Below, in pieces: positions 48,279-60,424 of a stretch of DNA of 64,000 nucleotides. The stretch's first letter is position 1. Each line of letters starts with the position of its first letter. Location of the stretch: contig NC_039368.1 in assembly GCF_003573695.1 (NCBI RefSeq), forward strand, positions 6,967,860 to 7,031,859. The letters are read 5' to 3'. Under the pieces are notes generated by a model that made no database searches, was not told the origin of the DNA, and was given only the letters and a program-made list of their open reading frames with translations. Source of the stretch: Papaver somniferum. Lineage: Eukaryota; Streptophyta; Magnoliopsida; Ranunculales; Papaveraceae. The position numbers and the translations under genes are program-made.

Positions 48279-48288
48279 ATATATATAG
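48279..48288 (-). promoter_or_regulatory. TATA box of gene A
   Basis: CTATATATAT on the minus strand about 250 bp upstream of the start; gene B has the same TATATATA-type element about 155 bp upstream of its start. Confidence 0.5.
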
Positions 48289-48779
48289 AGAAAAGTGTAA
48301 ACATACCTGCCAATGGCTATACCATAATCGACTAGTGGAATTACTATTGTTCTTAATCTGGCCACCTACCTAACGTGTGATGATATATTCTTCCGAAAAA
48401 TTCATCTAGGACCTCCATAAACCGTTGAATGAGAGTTGGCCAGTCAAAGGCTTCACCATGATTCAACACAATATGAATAAACTATAATAATTGACTTCGT
48501 ATAGTTAGACTATATTTAGATTGTTGAGCTGTATATTCATTTGTACATATAGATAGGTTCAATAATTTGGTGATGACAAAGCTTTCTAACGATAACAGTT
48601 GTTCTTGTCCAGGGACAGAACCAGGATTGAAAATTCTAGGGTGTTGCATAAAATCCATAACAATTGTTAATCTCTACTAACATGTTTAAGCAAATGGAAC
48701 ATTGCAGCATATGACCAGAAAAGTTTTAAATTGAATATGGAAGTACCATGGGCGGCCGGCCTGATTCACATTGGCCTCA

Positions 48780-49245
48780 GTTGAAGGAGGATAGGAGCAC
48801 CATTACATAATTGCATATAGATCCAAAGAAGCAATACAAAGTCAATTAAAGCATAACTAATAGTCTAATAGAAATTAGTTTTAAGACAAGACTTTTTTGT
48901 CTGAGCGTTTACTTTGAAGTTGTCCACACCTACCTTGGAAATTAGATGGCAAGAGACTTTGGAATGTGTATGCACATATATACCGATGATGTATGGTTCT
49001 ACCTATTCGCATCTAGTGTAAACAAATCTTCTTCCATTTACTTGGTCCGTTTATACTTTTTGTAATGAAAAAGAGTTTTTAATTTAGTTGGTGATGCGAA
49101 AATGGAAATGGGCTTAGAGATCAACAAAATAAACTAACGTAGTTTCGAGTAACAGACAAGCTATACGACAAGAACATCTCTTCCAAAATAGTCAATGCAC
49201 TAGTTGTCTCTAGATGAGGAATCATTCTGTTGGTATATTACAAAG
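48780..49245. repeat. Block F, copy 1
   Basis: Collinear with 61604-62320, including GACTTTTTTGTCTGAGCGTT, TAGATGGCAAGAGACTTTGG, and AGTCAATGCACTAGTTGTCT then CTAGATGAGGAATCA. A partial copy lies at 55450-55540 downstream of gene B. In the other two cases block F is just downstream of an A/B/C family gene; here it directly abuts block G. Confidence 0.8.
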
Positions 49246-49289
49246 TGGTTAATAATGGTGTTATAATAACTGATAAACTCCTAGACATC

Positions 49290-49525
49290 CTTGCAAGCTC
49301 TATAAGGATGCAAATGCAAAGCATACTTGTGTTTTCATGGAGTATCCAGATCTGTCTCTCTAGTATGTATCGTTGTTCTATCCTAAACTCCATTTCAATA
49401 GGGTGGTTGTAGTATGAGAATCCTATGGTCTTCCGGATCAAATTGATTGATAAATATGTCCTGTATATAAACATGCATTTCTTCTTATTTGCAAACAGAA
49501 AGAAATATGAATACAATAATAATTA
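49290..49525. repeat. Block G, copy 2
   Basis: Shares AAAGCATACTTGTGTTTTCA and the following segment with 46140 and 63540. It lies downstream of the NFD6-like pseudogene. Confidence 0.75.
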
Positions 49526-49927
49526 CTAACCGTCATTAGATGTGCTAACTTCAGCAGAAATCACAGACACAGGACAAGCAGAATCAGCGTCACTGTGAAT
49601 TGGGCGCAATGTATTCAACAACAATGCCTCTCTTCTCAACCTTCAAAATCAATTCAACGCAAAAATAACACATTTTTATTCAGAAATCAATGCCCCAGAC
49701 ACAAATTTAAACAAAGTATCAACTTTTGTCAATAAAATCAAGAAAAGGGTTTAAAGAAATACCTTCAAAGAGTAGAGATTCAAGCTTGTAGAAACAAGAA
49801 ATTTGAATAAGATGATGAAGTTGAAATTGGAGGTGCAAGTGAAAAGGAATGAGAAATACTGTTTATGCTTCTTTTTGGTTGATTTATAAATTAACAAGGA
49901 TGCTCGAGAAATTGGAGCTGCTGCCAT
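49526..49927 (-). pseudogene. NFD6-like gene copy, frameshifted
   Basis: Homologous to 46337-46748: exon 1 is 49763-49927 from MAAAPISRASLL, intron, and exon 2 is 49526-49640 with LRREALLLNTLRPIHSDADS and the same SNDG ending. Donor and acceptor sites are kept, but exon 1 is 165 nt instead of 170 with several indels, so splicing enters exon 2 in the wrong phase and stops early. The LPLHS-type motif is also eroded (SATAAA to SDADSA). It is very likely non-functional. Confidence 0.8.
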
Positions 49928-50084
49928 TTTTGTGTTCTTTTCCCCTCTACAGATTAAAGCTTCACCCTAAACCCCTTCTCACCGAAAGGAAAATGTTTGA
50001 TTTCCCCAATTTTACTTGTATTTCTTTTCTATTTACACACGGAAATTTACTTGTTCACCCTCGTGGAGTCGTGGTCGTGGTACC

Positions 50085-50592
50085 TGGGGGTGAGCATGGA
50101 CTGGTATGGACCGGTTTTTACCTGATCCGCATCTAATCCAATTCACTACAGATTTCAAATTTGGTATCCGCATCCAATCCAACATCCAATGGATGCACGG
50201 ATGCATGGATTGGGTGCGGATAATCCAATGGATTTGTGTAAGTTAAATTAAAATAAAAAATAAATCATATATAGAAATGATTTCTTATATAACCTACATA
50301 TTTTATACATGTATGTAAATATAGAAGTGCCAGGGACAACACTCCAAGTAAATACCCTAAAAACTCCAAAACTATCTATATATTTTCTAAAAATTATATA
50401 AATGCACTTGATCTAACGGATATGGATATTCAACGGATTTTTAAGGTTGCATCCTGGCCCAATCCGTTATCCGTTGCATTTCAAAAATCTCATCCGCGTC
50501 CAACCCATTAGCGAATAGTCCGGACATCCATCCGCAAATATACGGTTGGTCCCGGTTAAATCCACGGATTACGGTTAAAATGCTCACCCCTA
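50085..50592. mobile_element. hAT-type MITE, 508 bp
   Basis: Left end TGGGGGTGAGCATGG and complement of right end TAGGGGTGAGCATTTT form the TIR. Flanks GTGGTACC (50077-50084) and GTGGTAAC (50593-50600) are an 8-bp duplication with one mismatch. Repeated ATCC(G/A)CATCCAATCC-like subterminal motifs occur near both ends. It lies upstream of the NFD6-like pseudogene and beside the LINE. Confidence 0.9.
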
Positions 50593-50639
50593 GTGGTAAC
50601 AAATCTTTTCTTTTATAGAAAAACTTAAGCAGAGCCTAA

Positions 50640-53600
50640 AAGCCTAAAGGATTAACAAGGTAGTAGCAGGGCATGTGTCAAGCTTGCTTTCATAGTTCTT
50701 ACACATAATAGCAATATTGAGAAATTGCAAGTTTTGAGTTTTATGTATAATAGTAAAACTAGTTAAGACAAAAGAAACTGGTTTGATTCTTAAGATATTG
50801 TCTTCATTGGTGCTTTGCATGTCTTCATAATGACCGATGTTGAATCTTTCCTTGATAGCCTGGGTGTAAAAATATTGAAATCTTAAGAGAGTTTCCTTGG
50901 ATTCAGCTTGTACTTCAATATTCATGTGCTGCTGCTCCCTTGCCCAATTGAAAGCTAGGTCTGCACCTCCTGTTACTCCCATTCTCCCAGATGGCCTGAG
51001 TGTCCTCTGCTATCAATGATGTTTCCTGCAACATCCCAGATAGTTAGTGCAAAAAAAGAATTGGTTTTTAGAGTAGTGCAGATTTTGATGATAAAACCAA
51101 ACTCATGTGGAGTATGTTAATTCAGATGATAAGGTACTGTAATGTCTGCCTGAGTGTCAGGTTCTTCACCATTTAGAGAGAAAGTATTTAGAGCATGAGT
51201 TGGTAAGTTGTGAACTCTGTTATAATCATATAAGTGTTGCTTAATGGAGAGAGATGTTTGTTTTGCATTAGGCTTTATGTGATTGAAAACTAGATCACAT
51301 CTAGCTTTCCAAATATACCAACAAATGGTGGCATAAGGATTGTAGTTTTCAGTAGAACTTCCGAGTATGAACCAAGAGTTGAACCAATCCATAAAGTTTG
51401 TGGTGTTGTCAAACTTTCCATGAGCTGCCCAAGAACTTCATGCCAAAAACCAGTTGCTGCAGGACAGTTTAAGAACATATGTGTCATGTCTTCCTCCCCG
51501 CTTTTGCAAATTTGACATATAGGATCAATGTAGTGCAGAATACTTGCAGTCTTTGCATTGGTAGGAAGGATTTTATGGGTTCCAGATAAAAATCTTTATA
51601 ACTGGAGAAACATTCATTTTCCATATATCCTCCCAATTTCTAGTAACGATATCATTTCTGTATAAGTTATCTATCTTTGCCCCATATATGGCTTTGATAG
51701 AGAATTTTCCAGTTTCATTTAAGTTCCATTGGATTGTGTCATCTGTCCCTGGCTGAGTATTGAGAGCCAGGATGATTTGACCAGTGTTTATATTGAAAAT
51801 ATGTTCAACAAGGTGAGTATTCCAGACTCCATAGGATGTCATGAGGTGTGCCAGCATCTTAATGTCATGTGGACAATGAGAGGGTTTTATGAGTTTAACT
51901 GTAGAATTTGGGATCCAAATGTCATCCCAAATTCTGATTCTGTTTCCATTGCCTATTTTCCAATAACAATGGTGCTGAATGTTCTGGATGCCTTCAAGGA
52001 TACCTTTCCAGATCCAAGAGTCTCAATCTTTTAGCTTTTGTGTCCATGTTTAGAACATTTCTCCCTAGCAAGTACTTAGCATGCATTAGTTGATACCATA
52101 ATGAGTCTTTATCTTGTTCCAGTTTTCATTTAATTTTTGTAATCATAGAGCTGTTGAAGAGTTCCATGTTCATGAAGCCTAATCCACCTAGCGCCTTAGG
52201 TTTGCAGATAGTTGTCCAAGCCTTTGGGTAATAGCCCTTGGGGTTTTTCAGATTTTTCCCCAAAAGGAAATCTCTCTGAAGCTTGTTCCAATCTTGACAA
52301 GTTTGTTTAGGAATTCTAAAGCAGTTCATTTGGTAGACACTAGCTGTTGAAGTAACAATTTTAATGATAATTTCCCTACCAGCAGGATTTAGAGGAACAT
52401 TTTTCCAACATGAAATATCAACTTCATCTTGTCAACTCCTGGTTTAAAAGATTTGATTTTTCTTCTGTGAGTGAAGAGAGGAGATCCTAGGTACTTATCA
52501 TCCAGTTGCAGAACTTGAACTCCCATTATGTTGCTGATAACAGGGTTGAGAGAATGATCAGTGTTCCTGCTGAAAAACACTATAGATTTATTGAAGTTGA
52601 TGAGTTGGCCAGATGTGTCACCAAAAATGTTGAGAATGTCCATAAGATTTTGAGCTTCAACTTTGTTAGCTTTGCAGAAAACCATACATTTATCAGCAAA
52701 AAGAAGATGATTTTTAGAGGTACCTCCCCTGAAATGATACCTAGATCTTCATCATGCATGAGAGTTCTGGAAAGATCTTCCATGCAGTAAAGAAAAAGAT
52801 AAGGAGATAGAGGGTTCCCCTGTCTAAGGCCTCTAGAAGGGGTAAATAAGGAGTCAGGAGATCCATTGATAAGGACACCAGAGGTGGTGATAGAGATTCA
52901 TTGCATGATTTTTCAACACCATTGCTCATTGAAAACCATCTTGGTCATAATAGTTTTGAGAAAGTTCCAGTCAACTCTATCAAAGGCCTTAGCCATGTCA
53001 ATCTTTACCCCCATGCTTCCATTGTCACCTTTGACACCTCTTTTGGTTTTCATTGAATGAATTATCTCATGGGCAATAACAATGTTGTCAGAGATTTTCC
53101 TACCAGGAATGAAGGAAAATTGGCATGGAGATATAATTTTGCGTAGGTAAGGTTTCATTATTTGATCTAGAAGTTTGGATGTGATTTTGTAGGTGGTATT
53201 GCAGAGGCTTATAGGACTGAAGTGGCTTGGGGAAGTTGGGTTGTCAATATTGGGAATAAGGGAGATGAAGGTAGCATTCATCTCTTTTAGAATATGGACA
53301 GATATGAATAAATGTTGCACCATCTTGACAATGTCACCTCATATTAGTTCCCAGTTAGCTTAGAAGAAGATTGGTGGGAAGCCATTAGGACCTGGAGCTT
53401 TATCCTCTTCCATACTAAAAATAATGGATTTGACTTCATTGTAATTTGGTATTCTATACAGCATATTGTTGTCAATGGTGTTGATTGATAATTTCAGGGT
53501 TGATGAGGGTAGTTTCAGCAGTAGCCATCTTAACGAAATGCTTGGTAAAATAGTTATTCAAATCATGATAATCTGAGATCCAGTTTCCATCATTGTCTTG

Positions 53601-54287
53601 GATGGTATCAATCTTATTTCTCCTGGTTCTGCACTTTGTAGCTCTATGAAAATAGTTAGTATTCTGGTCACCTAGTTTTATGAATTGGACCCTATTTTTT
53701 GTCTTCCAAAATTTTTCTTCAATAAGTTGCCAATCCTTGAGATTTTGCTTAGCTAAGCTGACAGCCTCATTTCTATCATTTCTGAAGTAGTTGTTATGTA
53801 ACCATAGGAGATGTTGTTTACATTCATCAATGTTGGTTTTGATATTTCCATAAACTTCTTTGTTCCAGACTCTGAGATGAAGTTTAATATCTTTAAGCTT
53901 CCTAGAAATAAGAAAAGCACTGGATCCATAGAGATTTCTTCTCCAACACCCAACAATGATATTCCTGCAATCCTTATGGTCCAGCCATGGACCAAAGAAT
54001 TTGAAGGGGATTTTACCAGTTTGCCAAGTTGGATTAGAATTGAGAAGGATAGGGTGGTGGTCTGAACCAGTAGCTAGCATATTAGATATGGTAGTATTAG
54101 GATATAGGAGGATCCAGATATTAGTAGTTATCCTTCTATCCAATTTTTGTTCAGTGAGAGCAGCAAGACCACTTCTTTTGTTGGACCAAGTGAATGGGAA
54201 ACCAGTGGTGCCCAGATCAACTAAATCCAATTCAATGATTTTATGTCCAAATATCCAAAGGTTGAGTACTGAATTTTTCAGTATCAT
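50640..54287 (-). pseudogene. 5'-truncated L1-type LINE
   Basis: Read from 54287 downward: C-terminal part of the AP endonuclease (GFPFTWSNKRSG, TGSDHHPIL), then reverse transcriptase with [26 protein letters not shown] and a degraded active-site box reading FADK at 52689-52700 where FADD is expected. A zf-RVT-like segment follows near 51430 and RNase H-like sequence near 50650-51390. ORF1 and the endonuclease N-terminus are absent, as expected for 5' truncation during reverse transcription. Several frameshifts separate the segments. A T-rich stretch near 50605 may be the complement of the poly(A) tail. It cannot mobilise itself. Confidence 0.92.
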
Positions 54288-55440
54288 GGAGGATGATAAA
54301 AGGAATGGAAGACTGGTTCGACATGATGATTTACCTTACAAACAGATCCCACAGAAACGATTCATGTTAAAGTAGAAAAGAGAGAAGGAATGAAATAAAG
54401 AAGATGAAGAGGAATTTCTCTCTCCCCAGAATTATTTATAAAGACAGATGAACCGGCTACAATTGTAACCAGTCGTCATAAATCTAGATGTGTCAACCAA
54501 GAAAGGAGGAGTCACTGCACGTGAAATTAATCACACGAAAAAACCGGAAAAATGTCGAATAAAAGTAAAGACAACAATGAAATGGCGAATGAAAGATTCT
54601 CGCATTATTCCTCCTACAGAATAACAACGCGATAAGAGGAAAATGTAGGGACGAAATATCGCACAGAACTAAATTACAACCTCCCTCTAATTGATACCAT
54701 CATCAACACGAAGAAGAAAAACACTGGGGGAATAGTAATCACGCGATAAGGAGAAAGACGCACGAAGAATAGCCATGCGATAAATATGGCACGACGTCTA
54801 CCATGAAGATTACGAACAGCCACGCGAAAGACAGTGACATTTACCAAAAGCCTGGCGAATAAGACAGATTCAAGAGAGATCAGCTAGCAGAGATTTTGCA
54901 CGTGAACTTAGTTGTTTCTACCTTGATATTTGCCTATATAAGGATTTGAATAGTGAAGAAAGAGAGTTCAGTCAAGTAACAGAGATAGAAACCACGTAAA
55001 GAAGAGAAAAGAAAGTGATTAGGATTTGAGTTTTACTTATCATTTCCATTGTTGTAAGATTGAATCTTTGTGATCATTGTAAGAATACCATATTCTCAAT
55101 ATAGAAGCATGTTTGAAGATCATATTTAGTGTCAAGTGGTACATAATATCATGAATGTTTGAGTTTATCTCCATGACTTAGACTCTGTATTCTTATTACT
55201 TCATTGGGTGTAGTTGTGAGATTTTCCACAACTACAGAAACAAAATAGTAATAGTATACAAGAATATGGATATTTTCTTAATATTCTGTGATCAGTTAAG
55301 TGAATGAATAATTCCAAAGAAAAGAGGATGAAAAATATTTGATGCCCTTAACAAAGTTCAAGTTATCCAGGGTGCTTAATTAGGTGTAGCGTAGAGTACA
55401 CATCACATTACGTACCAATCTTAACTGCTATTCGCTGGTG
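54288..55440. other. Non-coding, possibly an LTR remnant
   Basis: No conserved frame. A TATATAAGG box near 54950 followed by an A/G-rich leader and the TTGTAAGATTGAATC region resembles the U3-R-U5 order of a plus-strand plant LTR, but TG...CA ends and target duplication were not found. A CTTTATAAATA box on the opposite strand near 54440 lies upstream of the LINE. Confidence 0.35.
55209..55236. other. Perfect hairpin
   Basis: TGTAGTTGTG and CACAACTACA form a 10-bp perfect stem around AGATTTTC. It may mark the end of the putative LTR. Confidence 0.8.
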
Positions 55441-55449
55441 CATGATTTT

Positions 55450-55540
55450 ACTATAACAAGACTTTTTTGTCTGGGCGTTTACTTTGAAGTAGCCCATACC
55501 CACTACCTAGCTTGGCAAATGGCAATTAGACGACAACTTA
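55450..55540. repeat. Block F, partial copy
   Basis: AAGACTTTTTTGTCTGGGCG and TTTACTTTGAAGT match block F at 48890 and 61710. It lies downstream of gene B, beyond the hAT insertion. Confidence 0.75.
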
Positions 55541-55756
55541 TGCAAGAGGTGAAAAAAAACACGTAATTATTGAAGGCGGTAACAACTTATACTGTTATAC
55601 ATGTCTGAATCATCCCGAATGAAATTGAAACAAATAATCAAACACAAACCCAGTCGAAAAGATAAAATACAAGTCGATACAAGTAAGCATGGAAGGCCAT
55701 AATTACTCAGAGAACAAATAATGAACCTGTGAATTCTTTTAACCGGTGGCTTTGAC

Positions 55757-58700
55757 TAGGCCTGTCAATGGAAGAATATCCGTCGGATATTTAGCAATCC
55801 GATATCCGACAGGTTAAGCACTACAGGATATTCGATATTCGATAATATCCTATAGGATATCAAAATCAGATATCGATTAAGCTATCGGATATCGGATATT
55901 TATCCGATAATATCCGATTCTGACAAACAAAAAACTATAGTCTGTAAAACATATGCAGAGGTGAAATTTAAGTAACTAAGTTCTTTTTCTCATACATACC
56001 ATCCAAATTGTCTTAAAAAACAGTCTTAAAAAATTACTCTTAAGTAGTTATGTCTCTAAGTAAGCCTCTTACACACACATACATGAAAAGAAACACAAGC
56101 AAATGCTATAGAAAGTAAGAAACTTCGAAACACGAAGTATGATAAGTATCTGTCACTCTCCTCTCCAGCCTCTGACTCTCTTGACTTCATTCGTCTTCGA
56201 TTTCCAAATTTTCCATATCTGCATTATAGTCAACATTCAGATAAGATACACAACCACATAAGTAGTAATAATAGGAACTAAGAAGAAAATAACAGATGAA
56301 ACTATGCACTGAGTTTAAGCAAAAAAAAAAAAAAAAGTTACCTTCACAAATGAAATCTGGCAACCAATCGCTTAAGCACAACAATGCTTCAACAAGCTCT
56401 GGATCTAATGAAGCTCTGTGTGTTGTAAGCACTCTACCACCTACACTGAACATTGATTCGGATGCCACACTAGTGACTGGGATAGCCAAGACATCTCTTG
56501 CCATATTTGCAAGAGTTGGGTACTTAGGTGCATTTAGCTTCCACCAACTCAAGATTTCAAAAAAATACTCATCTTTTGGTGAGCCTTTGCTAAGCATTGG
56601 TTCTTCTAAATACTTGTCCAACTCAGATTTCTGCACCTCAAATTCAATGTTCTCCATCATAAACTTAGCATATTCAGGATCACATACTTCATCTGGATTG
56701 TTTGAATCCATCATACTTGAGCTAGAGACAGAGCTGCGGGCGCCAAAATAGTGTTCATCTGCATTTGAGTTTTGTGAATCATACGCATTGAAAATTTTGT
56801 TTTGAATTTGTTATACTGCATTGCGTAGCCAGTTCCATACAACTTCTTATAACGAAACTCTACCCATCTTGCCTTGTATCTAGGATCTAACACAACTCCG
56901 ATGCCCATAACCAAATTACTTTCAAGCCAATATGCGTCGAAATTTTCCCTCATATTCAACCCCATTTTTCTGATATACTCATAACCACTGTCTTCCCATC
57001 GTTTGATGCACTTGCTAACTTCATAGACCCCATTGTAGTACAGATTTGCAGTTGGATACTTCATCCCTGCAAACCTGGTTGAAACATCATTAAACACCTC
57101 TAAACATGCACAAATAACTACCCCTTGTTGCCACTCGTCTTCAGTTGGTATACAACAGAATTCTGGATCAAAAAGAGCTAATCTTTCAAACCCTTTTTTC
57201 AACTCAATAGCATTCTTAAGCATAAGAAAAACTGAGTTCCATCGAGTGTCCACGTCTAGACAAACTTCCTTTCCAGACAACCTACATTGTGACAGTGCCA
57301 TTTCAAACCTCTCTTTCCTAGCTTGTGAGGATTTAACATACTTAACACAATCTCTAATTGATTGCACAAACTCAGCAGCAACTTTCATACCATCCAGGAC
57401 AACCAAATGAAGAATTTGGTTGGCACACCTCATGTGAAACAATTCACCCATCAAGAACTAGATAATCCTTACCCTTTATCCACCTAATCAAATTTCTCAT
57501 CATAACACCATTGGCAGCAGCATTATCAGCAGTTAAAGAAAGAAATTTCCTATCTATGTTCCATTCAAGGGTGCAAGTTTTGATACATTCTGCGAGAACA
57601 TCTCCTGTGTGTGGTGATGGCACTACAATATAAGTTAATGTTTTCTTCATCAAGTTCCATTCATCATCTATGTAGTGGCATGTTACACAAAAATACCCAT
57701 CTTTAGTATGCTTAGCAGTCCACATATCAGTTGTAAGACTACATCTAGAGGTCAAATTAGTCAATACTACTTGCAATTCTTGTTTCTGTTCATGAAAAAA
57801 CTTCATTAAATCACTTCTAGTTGTGTTTATAGACATGATCTTAGCAGCAGGGTTCAAAGACTTGCAAAACATTCTAAAGTAAAAATGTTTAGCCATGTTC
57901 AGAGGGTAATCATGCTTAGCAATCATTTTAATCATGTATTCCCTAGAAACTGCAGGATCATACTGCCAATTAGATAATTTTTAAAGCTTTGTTACCTGCT
58001 GTTTTCAGTGAAGTAGAAATCTTTTGTTGTGTATCCTTGTTCTGTAGTCTCTTATGGCAAATCTTTAGATGATTCTGCAATCTTGTAGTACCACTAACAC
58101 TATCAGCATCAACTACCTTCTTGTAATGATGGCATGTACCTAGTACAAAAGCTTCCCTCACATGTGTTTTCTTGTTGTATCTTACTTTACAATCCCTTTC
58201 AAATTCATCCCACACTAGTGACCTTGTTTATCTAATCTTTTTCTTCAGCGCAGTTATAAGTGGATCCTCACCAGCTTCTCCATATTCATCATTTGTTTGA
58301 GAGCCTGCGATGTTATCATCAGAAGGGTTCTCTCCTGGGCCTGGTTTTAGTAATCTCATAGTGTCACTAGTACCCGGTGTTGAGCCAATTGCTGAAGCTT
58401 GAACACTTTGTGATTGTGAACCATCCCTAGAAACGACAACATTTGATTAAGATTGAGGCAAAGGGGTTGACTTTGAGGTTGCAACTTTCTTTCCCTTGGC
58501 TGGTTTTTTAAACATTTTCGCAATCACCTATATTAAAATTAAACACAGAGTAAGTTACCAGACAAATGAAAAAAGCATTCATAACTATCAACAGTAAATA
58601 CTAAAAAGCATTCATAACTATCAACAGTGCAAATGTGCAATCGCCTATATTAAAATTGATGATATCATATTCAGGATTATGCTGTTACACATCATTACTG

Positions 58701-59551
58701 AAATTCAAATAAATATAGTAAACAAGGATGTAAATTAAGATGCATTATCAGAGAATCAGAAACACAATTCCAAGAGAATGATTATGATACCTGATAGAGC
58801 AGAAACCTTCTTTAGAGCCTTTTGCTTGTCTTTGTTGTCAAAATTAACTTCTGTTTAACACCAAAAAGATAGAAATCAGATTCTCCACATAAAGAAAGTA
58901 AAACATAAACTGCAAGTGTAAACCCATCTCAAAAATAGATCAATTCAATCAAACCCTAAACTAATAACTATCAATATTGAGTTATTCTTCAACCTCAATG
59001 CCTCATATTCTTATTTAAGTTAAACACATCTCAAATGTTTCTCTAATTTCATCCATACATGTAAGTCATATCAAACCCTAACTTTAGATTGCAAGACAGA
59101 AACCCTATTTTCATGTCAATCGATGAATCGAACACAAAAATTGAACAAAGAAAATAGAAGAGAATTAGTACATGATTGAGCGGGTGAGTGATTGATAAAC
59201 AACTGAGTGAGTGAGTGAGTGACTGATCGAGAGAGGCAGAGACAGAATGGAGACTCGAGAGGCGACTGAGAAAAAACGGTGAGAAACTGAGAAGAGAAAA
59301 AAAAAATGAAAAAACGAAATGACTTCTCGAGTCCTCGACTAGTCAAATAAGGATATGGGAAAATTACAAGTACGTCCTTAACATATCGGATATCTAAACA
59401 AACGGATATAGCCTAATCCGATTCCGATATGTTAAGGAAGAAATATCTGATAACATATTATATCCGATATCCGATAAAACGGATAAAATCCTATAGGATC
59501 TCGAATAATCGGAAACGGATTCCTGATATCGGATAGATATTGACAGGCCTA
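55757..59551. mobile_element. hAT transposon, 3.8 kb, in the 3' flank of gene B
   Basis: TIRs TAGGCCTGTCAAT are perfect at both ends. The 8-bp target duplication GCTTTGAC is perfect (55749-55756, 59552-59559). Both ends are rich in ATCGGATATC/GATATCCGAT-type subterminal motifs (55790-55925 and 59385-59545), the usual hAT transposase binding array. Matching regions by gene A (about 47175) and gene C (about 62630) lack the insertion. The internal transposase gene is broken. Confidence 0.95.
56187..58515 (-). pseudogene. hAT transposase, multiply broken
   Basis: The likely start is the ATG at 58515 (MFKKPAKGKKVATS). Domains in order: BED zinc finger (58080-58215; VWDEFER, TCHHYKK, TTRLQNHLKICHK), catalytic blocks TDMWTA and LTADNAAANG (57540-57740), RCANQILHLVV, TRWNS and VLDPRYK (56870-57440), and the C-terminal dimerisation region (YPTLANMARDVLAIPVTSVA, SESMFSVGGRVL, DWL; 56360-56560). 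In-frame stops occur at 58447-58449 and 58228-58230, with frameshifts near 57960, 57448 and 56800. The second zinc-binding Cys of the BED finger is Tyr. The protein cannot be made intact. Confidence 0.93.
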
Positions 59552-59602
59552 GCTTTGACCTGCTGATCAGAAGATAGATTGGCACGTCTTGTATGTGTTC
59601 AT

Positions 59603-60424
59603 CTACATCTCTGACTCAAATAGCTTACGGGCTGCATAATATTTTCCATCATTGTTATACAAACCCCAGATAGTTTGATCGAATCTTGCTTCATCTTTGT
59701 CAGGAATCAACTCTTCAACATTCACAGCCTCTATAGGATATAATCCTCCATAGAAAAGGCTTGCTTGAACATTTGTGGTATTATCTTCAACGAGTTTTAG
59801 GATACCTGGTGCTTTGATGATTTTCAAAGGAGTATTCCTCGAAAATTCTAGAACATGAAGATCCTCGAAAGGAACCCAATTATTGCCTCTCTTCCATGGT
59901 TTTAAACCACCCCAACACTCTTTAAGCATTGTTGTCAACTCAGAAACTTGTTTCTCTAAATCTTGTTTCGCATCTTTTTCCCTTTGGACATCAGCTTCGA
60001 GAGTTGAATTTCTTGATGTTAGATCAGAAACTTTGTTCTCAAGAGCTTCTTTCACAGGATCAACTGGAAGAATAACACCGGGTATATTATAAAAAGGCGA
60101 GTCTAGTGGTTCACGTTCCCAGATAAACGTATCCGGATCTCCAGTCATGGAGATTTCCTGCTTGATGACCAAACCTTGACAGTTCACATGCCTGAGTATC
60201 CCTGTACCACCAGAATAATGGTAAGCTAACTGAGCGTCAAAATCGCTTTCTTGGTTATCGCCGAGACATTTAGATAAACGTCCAAAATATGTCAAATCAT
60301 GTTCCTTAATAGGGCCACTAAGTTCTTTCTTTTGCCGCCACCTGGATACACTGAAACCAGTCGGTGCTAAATCATGGATATTTGCATTTATAATAAATAA
60401 CTTCGGATCCTGAAACCACGACAT
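59603..60424 (-). CDS. Uncharacterised coiled-coil family, gene B (273 aa)
   Basis: Full-length paralogue of gene A, one exon, starting MSWFQDPKLFI and ending FESEM. The order matches: N-terminal globular part to REPLDSPFYNIPG (about residue 118), coiled coil from about 125 to 172 (longer than in A; NKVSDLTSRNSTLEADVQRE), and a C-terminal domain with NWVPFEDL, NVQASLFYGG, ELIPDKDEARF and IWGLYNN. The N-terminal third is much less similar to A than the C-terminal third. No known domain is recognised. The frame is clean. A 3.8-kb hAT element begins about 40 bp beyond the stop, so its polyadenylation may use transposon sequence. Confidence 0.8.
   Translation of the reverse strand: MSWFQDPKLFIINANIHDLAPTGFSVSRWRQKKELSGPIKEHDLTYFGRLSKCLGDNQESDFDAQLAYHYSGGTGILRHVNCQGLVIKQEISMTGDPDTFIWEREPLDSPFYNIPGVILPVDPVKEALENKVSDLTSRNSTLEADVQREKDAKQDLEKQVSELTTMLKECWGGLKPWKRGNNWVPFEDLHVLEFSRNTPLKIIKAPGILKLVEDNTTNVQASLFYGGLYPIEAVNVEELIPDKDEARFDQTIWGLYNNDGKYYAARKLFESEM

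Noticed and set aside
55209..55236. Rho-independent-type terminator
   Set aside because: Bacterial-style terminators are not expected in plant nuclear DNA and no T run follows; kept only as a hairpin.
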